Below, one piece after another: positions 13,575-18,624 of a stretch of 18,624 bases of DNA. Source of the stretch: an uncultured Blautia sp. (GTDB lineage Bacteria; Bacillota; Clostridia; Lachnospirales; Lachnospiraceae); the NCBI GenBank assembly GCA_900551715.1, contig URXG01000049.1, positions 1-18,624 of the forward strand. The letters run 5' to 3'. The notes under the pieces are model-generated. The model did no database searches, had not been told where the DNA came from, and worked only from the letters and a program-made list of their open reading frames with translations. How positions within the stretch are numbered: the first letter of the stretch is position 1; each line of letters opens with the position of its first letter. A program made the position numbers and the translations under genes.

Positions 13575-14477
13575 CTAAGCAAGAAAGGTTTTGCCTGCAA
13601 AGTAGACCAATACCAGGATACCAAGGATGATCCTGTACCATCCAAAAGCCTTGAAATCATGTTTTTTGATGTAACCCATCAGAAATTTGATTGCCAGAAT
13701 CGATACTACAAACGCCACTGCAACTCCTGTGATCAGAATCATGATCTCAGCACCTGAAAAAGCAAAGCCGAATTTTACCAGCTTCAGAAGGCTGGCACCG
13801 AACATTACCGGAATTGCCAGGAAAAATGTAAATTCTGCTGCTACCGTTCTGGATGTTCCTACAAGGATTCCTCCGATAATAGTAGATCCGGAACGAGATG
13901 TTCCTGGAACTACTGACAGAACCTGAAAGATACCAATCAGAAATGCAGTCTTAAAACTCAGATTCTCCAGAGAAGTGCAGGTTGGTTTTCTTCTTCTGTT
14001 GTAATCTTCTACAACGATAAAGATTACACCGTAAACGATCAGCGCAATGGCAACTACCACATAATTATTAAATTTTTCTTCGATCACATCATTAAAAGGC
14101 AATGCGATCACAATGGTAGGGATACATGCCACCAGGATTTTGAACCAGAGAATCCATTTGTCTTTGTCGCAGAAGCGTTCTACAAATGTAAGAATTCCTC
14201 TTGTAAAAGCAGGTTTCCCGGCAAGGGCTCTCTTCTGGCTGGCAGAAAGAGAACGGATGTAGAAGGGCCATAATTTACCCCAGTACAGAACTACTACTGC
14301 AAGTATGGCTCCCAGCTGGATCACTACAAGAAAAAACTCCTTAAATTCCGGTGTCATATTCAGTTTGATAAATTCATCTACCAGGATCATGTGCCCGGTA
14401 CTGCTGATAGGCAGCCATTCTGTAATTCCTTCAACAATACCCAGAATCACAGCTTTTATAAACTCTAAAATGCTCAT
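13575..14477 (-). CDS. uppP: Undecaprenyl-diphosphatase UppP (BacA)
   Basis: An integral membrane phosphatase that converts undecaprenyl diphosphate to the monophosphate, recycling the lipid carrier of peptidoglycan; extra copies give bacitracin tolerance. Both family motifs are intact: VEGITEWLPISSTGH at 15-29, with the paired Glu16 and Glu20, Ser25-Ser26 and His29, and PGTSRSGST at 191-199 with Arg195. About eight hydrophobic segments are present. At 300 residues it is longer than E. coli BacA (273); the extra length lies mostly in a hydrophilic loop at about 75-108 between the second and third helices. GAAAGGAAA lies 8 nt before the ATG. It has its own promoter upstream and is separated from carB by a terminator. 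Confidence 0.95.
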   Translation of the reverse strand: MSILEFIKAVILGIVEGITEWLPISSTGHMILVDEFIKLNMTPEFKEFFLVVIQLGAILAVVVLYWGKLWPFYIRSLSASQKRALAGKPAFTRGILTFVERFCDKDKWILWFKILVACIPTIVIALPFNDVIEEKFNNYVVVAIALIVYGVIFIVVEDYNRRRKPTCTSLENLSFKTAFLIGIFQVLSVVPGTSRSGSTIIGGILVGTSRTVAAEFTFFLAIPVMFGASLLKLVKFGFAFSGAEIMILITGVAVAFVVSILAIKFLMGYIKKHDFKAFGWYRIILGILVLVYFAGKTFLA

Positions 14478-14573
14478 GTCTGTTTCCTTTCTTTTTTATA
14501 TTTATGCCGTTCATATACTGGCACAACTATTTTTATGCGGGATATTTTACGGATACCCCTTTTTCGCTTTCTA

Positions 14574-14602
14574 AGTATAGTATAGTTTTTTTCATTCGTA
14601 AA
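14574..14602 (-). promoter_or_regulatory. Promoter of uppP
   Basis: On the minus strand TTTACG (14602-14597), a 17-bp spacer and TATACT (14579-14574) form a likely promoter; a second, overlapping TATACT ends at 14579. The transcript would carry a leader of about 90 nt, in which I see no recognised regulatory RNA. Confidence 0.5.
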
Positions 14603-14620
14603 CCACCATAGAGGTTTTAT

Positions 14621-14665
14621 TTAAAAAACCGGAGAAACTGATCTGATTCTGTCAGTCTCTCCGGT
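14621..14665 (-). terminator. Terminator of carAB
   Basis: A 14-bp stem with one mismatch (ACCGGAGA...TCTCCGGT as outer arms, 14628-14665) around a 10-nt loop. On the minus strand it is followed by TTTTTTAA. It starts 17 bp after the carB stop and closes the carA-carB transcript. Confidence 0.92.
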
Positions 14666-14681
14666 AATAGATGATCTTTTA

Positions 14682-17600
14682 TTATCTGTTGTCGATGGTT
14701 GCAATATCGATCAGTGTCAGATTATGCAGGTCTGTGTTTTCCAGACTGGTAACAAGAGCTTCTGCAGTATCCAGACTGGTAAGAACATTTACACCTGTTT
14801 CGATGGCATTTCGACGAATCACGAAACCGTCTTTCTGATGCTCTACACCCTGAGGCGGAGTATCAATAACAACATCGATCTTGTGTCCCAGAATCAGGTC
14901 CATAAGGTTCGGTGCAGGCTGTTCCAGTTTGTTGGTACGGATAGCCTTGATTCCGTTGTCTTTCAGCACTTTGGCTGTTCCTCTGGTTGCATAGATACGA
15001 TATCCAAGTGCTTCAAATCTTCTTGCGATCGGTACTACTTCTTCATGATCTTCATCTTTTACAGTGATGATCATGTTTTTGTATTTAGGAAGTTTGATTC
15101 CGGCTCCCAGGAATGCCTTGTACAGAGCTTCGTTAAAGGTTTCTGCAATACCAAGACATTCACCTGTAGATTTCATTTCAGGCCCAAGACTGATGTCAGC
15201 ACCTCTGATCTTTTCAAAGGAGAATACCGGCATCTTGATAGCGATATGTTTTGCCTCCGGCTGAAGTCCTGGTTCATATCCCATATCTTTCAGCTTGTAT
15301 CCCAGAATTACCTTGGTTGCCAGCGGCACGATCGGAATTCCTGTTACTTTGCTGATGTATGGTACGGTACGGCTGGAACGCGGATTTACTTCGATTACAT
15401 AAACTTCTTCTCCACATACGATAAACTGAATATTGATCATACCGATTACGTGAAGAGCCTTTGCGAGACGGCGTGTGTACTCGGCAATAGTTTCTTTTGC
15501 AGTCTGGCTGATTGTCTGTGCCGGATATACAGAAATACTGTCTCCGGAGTGGATACCTGCACGTTCGATATGCTCCATAATACCAGGAATCAGGATTTCT
15601 TCTCCGTCGCAGACTGCATCTACTTCGATTTCTTTACCCATCAGGTATTTATCTACAAGGATCGGATGCTCCTGTGCGATCTGGTTGATGATTCCGATAT
15701 ATTCTTCTACGTCCTCATCACTGACTGCAATACGCATACCCTGACCACCAAGTACATAAGAAGGACGTACCAAAACCGGATATCCCAGTTCATTGGCAGC
15801 TTTTTTGGCTTCCTCTGCTGTAAATACAGTCTGTCCCTTAGGACGCGGAATCTGGCACTGTTCCAGAATCTCATCAAAGAGTTCTCTGTCCTCTGCTGCA
15901 TCTACATTCTCTGCTGATGTACCAAGGATCTTTACCCCCATCTTCATAAGTGCTTCGGTAAGTTTGATAGCAGTCTGTCCACCAAACTGTACTACTGCTC
16001 CGTCTGGTTTCTCGATGTTTACGATATTCTCTACGTCTTCTGGTGTCAGAGGCTCAAAATACAGCTTGTCAGCAATATCAAAGTCAGTACTTACTGTCTC
16101 AGGGTTGTTGTTAATGATGATGGTCTCATAACCTTCTTTTTTGAATGCCCATGTACAGTGTACAGAACAGAAATCAAACTCGATACCCTGTCCAATACGG
16201 ATCGGTCCGGAACCAAGTACCAGAACTTTCTTTTTATCTGATGTGGCAACTGCCTCGTTTTCTGTCTCCGGTCCACCATATACAGAATAGTAATATGGTG
16301 TTGCTGCCGCAAATTCTGCTGCACAGGTATCAACCATCTTGTAAGCTGCTCTGATATTATAGCCTTCACGAAGAGCTTTGATCTCTGCTTCAGTTCTGCC
16401 ACAGAGGTCTGCGATCACGTAATCCGGGAATTCCAGACGTTTTGCTTCCAGAAGAAGTTCTCCTGTAAGAGGCTGTGTCTTCAGAGCCTGCTCCATCTCT
16501 ACCAGAATTGCCAGTTTGTCAATAAACCAGCGGTCAATCTTGGTGATACGGTGAATATATTCTTTTGAAATGTCCCGACGGATAGCTTCTGCGATTTTCC
16601 AGATACGCCGGTCATCTACAACAGAAAGCTCCCGGATCAGCTGATCTTCATCCAGATTGCTGAAATCATAGGACATCAGGCTGTCTACATGCTGCTCCAG
16701 AGAACGGATAGCTTTCATCAGTGCACCTTCAAAATTATGGCAAATACTCATAACTTCACCGGTAGCTTTCATCTGAGTGGTCAGTGTTCTCTTGGCTGTG
16801 ATAAATTTATCAAAAGGAAGTCTCGGGATCTTGACTACACAATAGTCAAGCATTGGCTCGAAGCTTGCATAAGTCTTGCCTGTAATGGCATTGGGAATCT
16901 CATCCAGAGTATATCCCAGAGCGATCTTGGCTGCAACTTTGGCGATAGGATAACCGGTAGCTTTACTTGCCAGGGCAGAAGAACGGCTTACTCGTGGGTT
17001 AACCTCGATAACACAGTATTCAAAGCTTTCCGGATGAAGTGCGTACTGTACGTTACATCCACCCGTGATACCAAGTTCTGTAATAATATTCAGTGCGGAA
17101 GTACGGAGCATCTGGTATTCTTTGTCCCCAAGTGTCTGAGATGGTGCCACTACAATAGAGTCACCGGTATGAACACCAACAGGGTCAATGTTTTCCATGT
17201 TGCAGACAGTAATGCAGTTACCTACACTGTCACGCATTACTTCATATTCGATTTCTTTCCATCCTGCAATGCAGCGTTCCACCAGAACTTCTCCTACTCG
17301 GGAAAGACGGAGACCATTCTCAAGGATTTCTCTCAGTTCATATTCGTTGTTGGCAATACCGCCACCGCTTCCACCAAGGGTATAAGCAGGACGAAGTACA
17401 ACCGGATAACCGATGGTCTTGGTAAATGCCAGACCGTCTTCTACTGTAGTTACGACTTTGGAGGCAGCTACAGGTTCTCCGATTTTTTCCATGGTGTCTT
17501 TGAATTCCTGACGGTCTTCTGCTTTCTTGATAGTCTCAGCAGTAGTTCCGATAAGACGAACGTTATGTTCTTTCAGAAATCCTTTTTCTTCCAGTTCCAT

Positions 17601-17897
17601 TGCAAGGTTCAGACCTGCCTGTCCACCAAGGGTAGGAAGAACACTGTCCGGTTTCTCCTTCATGATCAGCTGTTCTACTACTTCTACTGTCAGAGGCTCG
17701 ATATAAACTTTGTCTGCAATATCTTTATCTGTCATAATTGTAGCAGGGTTGGAGTTAAGAAGAACTACTTCCATGCCTTCTTCTTTCAGAGAACGGCATG
17801 CCTGTGTTCCTGCATAATCAAACTCTGCTGCCTGTCCGATAATGATTGGACCGGAACCGATTACAAGGACTTTGTGGATATCTTTATTTCTCGGCAT
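14682..17897 (-). CDS. carB: Carbamoyl-phosphate synthase large subunit CarB
   Basis: The 1071-residue synthetase subunit makes carbamoyl phosphate from bicarbonate, ATP and ammonia delivered by CarA, for pyrimidine and arginine synthesis; full length compared with about 1073 in E. coli. Two homologous ATP-grasp halves are visible: the first starts KVLVIGSGPIIIGQAAEFDY and contains PAYTLGGSGGGIA, and the second starts KVLVLGSGPIRIGQGIEFDF near 560 with PSYVLGGQGMRIA. A helical oligomerisation region lies between, at about 400-550. The C-terminal MGS-like allosteric domain (about 935-1071) includes DVVIDTPPQG. Its ATG shares one base with the carA stop (TAATG), with GGGAGGT 8 nt upstream, so translation is coupled. 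A terminator follows. Confidence 0.98.
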   Translation of the reverse strand: MPRNKDIHKVLVIGSGPIIIGQAAEFDYAGTQACRSLKEEGMEVVLLNSNPATIMTDKDIADKVYIEPLTVEVVEQLIMKEKPDSVLPTLGGQAGLNLAMELEEKGFLKEHNVRLIGTTAETIKKAEDRQEFKDTMEKIGEPVAASKVVTTVEDGLAFTKTIGYPVVLRPAYTLGGSGGGIANNEYELREILENGLRLSRVGEVLVERCIAGWKEIEYEVMRDSVGNCITVCNMENIDPVGVHTGDSIVVAPSQTLGDKEYQMLRTSALNIITELGITGGCNVQYALHPESFEYCVIEVNPRVSRSSALASKATGYPIAKVAAKIALGYTLDEIPNAITGKTYASFEPMLDYCVVKIPRLPFDKFITAKRTLTTQMKATGEVMSICHNFEGALMKAIRSLEQHVDSLMSYDFSNLDEDQLIRELSVVDDRRIWKIAEAIRRDISKEYIHRITKIDRWFIDKLAILVEMEQALKTQPLTGELLLEAKRLEFPDYVIADLCGRTEAEIKALREGYNIRAAYKMVDTCAAEFAAATPYYYSVYGGPETENEAVATSDKKKVLVLGSGPIRIGQGIEFDFCSVHCTWAFKKEGYETIIINNNPETVSTDFDIADKLYFEPLTPEDVENIVNIEKPDGAVVQFGGQTAIKLTEALMKMGVKILGTSAENVDAAEDRELFDEILEQCQIPRPKGQTVFTAEEAKKAANELGYPVLVRPSYVLGGQGMRIAVSDEDVEEYIGIINQIAQEHPILVDKYLMGKEIEVDAVCDGEEILIPGIMEHIERAGIHSGDSISVYPAQTISQTAKETIAEYTRRLAKALHVIGMINIQFIVCGEEVYVIEVNPRSSRTVPYISKVTGIPIVPLATKVILGYKLKDMGYEPGLQPEAKHIAIKMPVFSFEKIRGADISLGPEMKSTGECLGIAETFNEALYKAFLGAGIKLPKYKNMIITVKDEDHEEVVPIARRFEALGYRIYATRGTAKVLKDNGIKAIRTNKLEQPAPNLMDLILGHKIDVVIDTPPQGVEHQKDGFVIRRNAIETGVNVLTSLDTAEALVTSLENTDLHNLTLIDIATIDNR

Positions 17898-18624
17898 TAT
17901 TTGTTACCTCCCATCATTTCCATAAAGCGGTCAAAGAGATAGCTGGAATCCTGAGGACCGGGGCATGCTTCCGGATGGAACTGCACTGTAAAAATGTTTT
18001 TGCCCTCATAAGCCATTCCCTCGTTGGTACCGTCGTTTACATTGATAAATGCAGGTTTTGCGATATTTTTCTTTTCCAGCTGTTCTGCATCTACTACATA
18101 TCCATGGTTCTGGGAAGAAATGTATACACGTCCTGTAGCCAGATCCTTCACCGGATGGTTGCCGCCTCTGTGTCCGTATTTCATCTTGTAAGTATCTCCG
18201 CCAGTGGCCAGTGCCATCAGCTGATGTCCCAGGCAGATTGCAAAAATCGGCACATCGGATTCGTAAAGTTTACGGATTTCTTCTATTATAGTAGTGCATT
18301 CCTTAGGATCTCCAGGTCCGTTGCTGAGCATAATGCCATCCGGCTGATCTTTTAGAATTTCTTCTGCCTTGGTCAGTGCCGGATAAATGGTAACCTGACA
18401 TCCTCTTTCATTAAGGGAACGTGCAATGTTTCTCTTGGCACCAAAATCCATCAATGCGACTTTCGGTCCGTTGCCTGGAAGTACTTCCTTTTCGCGGCAG
18501 GTAACTTTTTCTACGACTTTGCCGGTTGTATATGCTTTTAAACGGGGAATAATTTCATCTAAGTCATAATTTTCATTGACAGTGATCATACCATTCATGG
18601 TACCTTTTTCACGAAGAATTTTGG
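17897..18624 (-). CDS. carA: Carbamoyl-phosphate synthase small subunit CarA, C-terminal part
   Basis: The glutaminase subunit that supplies ammonia to CarB. The open frame continues to the window edge through the CarA-typical LREKGTMNGMITV, so the start and about a third of the protein lie outside; the ATG at 18598 is internal. The class I glutamine amidotransferase domain is complete: LSNGPGDP oxyanion loop, nucleophile Cys in FAICLGHQLMAL, and the His-Glu pair in FHPEACPGP. Only the end of the N-terminal CarA domain is seen. It is followed directly by carB with a 1-nt stop/start overlap. Any pyrimidine attenuator would lie upstream of the window. Confidence 0.97.
   Translation of the reverse strand, partial: KILREKGTMNGMITVNENYDLDEIIPRLKAYTTGKVVEKVTCREKEVLPGNGPKVALMDFGAKRNIARSLNERGCQVTIYPALTKAEEILKDQPDGIMLSNGPGDPKECTTIIEEIRKLYESDVPIFAICLGHQLMALATGGDTYKMKYGHRGGNHPVKDLATGRVYISSQNHGYVVDAEQLEKKNIAKPAFINVNDGTNEGMAYEGKNIFTVQFHPEACPGPQDSSYLFDRFMEMMGGNK

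Noticed and set aside
14724..15917. Long open frame opposite carB (397 residues), and a similar one at 16689-17942
   Set aside because: Cys/Phe/Ser-rich translations without domains, fully inside a highly conserved gene; typical shadow frames.

Overview
The window looks like chromosomal DNA of a low-to-mid GC Firmicute of the Clostridia, most likely a Lachnospiraceae gut anaerobe (Blautia/Dorea/Ruminococcus-like). This is an inference from strong GGAGG ribosome binding sites, TTGACA/TATAAT promoters, the pairing of an MsmX/UgpC-type sugar ATPase with a CdaR/PucR-type regulator, Rpn-type nuclease debris, secreted DxDGxGxxEL proteins and BspA-like surface repeats. Core genes (carAB, uppP, modABC) argue for chromosome rather than plasmid. 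No tRNA, rRNA, CRISPR array, intact transposon or prophage was seen.

Layout. 1-216: edge of a possible dispersed repeat, then a good promoter. 217-2465 (+): M20 dipeptidase of the PepV/Sapep type, a stand-alone CinA C-terminal-domain protein, and an unrecognised 65-residue protein. 2506-3731 (-): two adjacent small secreted proteins, each with one calcium-loop-like DxDGxGxxEL motif; one is strongly basic and the other strongly acidic. 3777-4400: divergent control region with two identical-arm inverted repeats, an Xre-type repressor and its terminator. 4458-6139 (-): two out-of-frame gene fragments abutting each other, the C-terminal part of an Rpn-family nuclease and the middle of a BspA-type leucine-rich-repeat surface protein; this is decaying DNA. 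6243-7124 (+): DUF89/ARMT1-like phosphatase-family protein. 7319-9552 (+): MsmX/UgpC-type ATPase with highly biased codons, a strong terminator, then a PucR/CdaR-family regulator. 9591-12238 (-): modA-modB-modC molybdate importer. 12411-12518: a 75-bp palindromic repeat-like element and a terminator. 12519-13430 (-): lipoprotein with a 98-residue D/S/G/Y tail. 13575-14477 (-): undecaprenyl-diphosphatase UppP. 14682-18624 (-): carB and the C-terminal part of carA, which runs off the window.

How the genes work together. carAB (carbamoyl phosphate for pyrimidines and arginine), modABC (molybdate import), uppP (recycling of the cell-wall lipid carrier) and the shared sugar-importer ATPase with a possible regulator are clear units. 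The strand switches, the Xre control region, the secreted pair and the gene wreckage at 2.1-6.2 kb mark the accessory part. I found no complete new system. The candidates most worth a second look are the secreted acidic/basic pair next to a twin-operator Xre regulator, the 75-bp structured element with its partial relative at the window start, the Asp/Tyr-rich lipoprotein, and the ModA that lacks a lipobox but carries an acidic tail.
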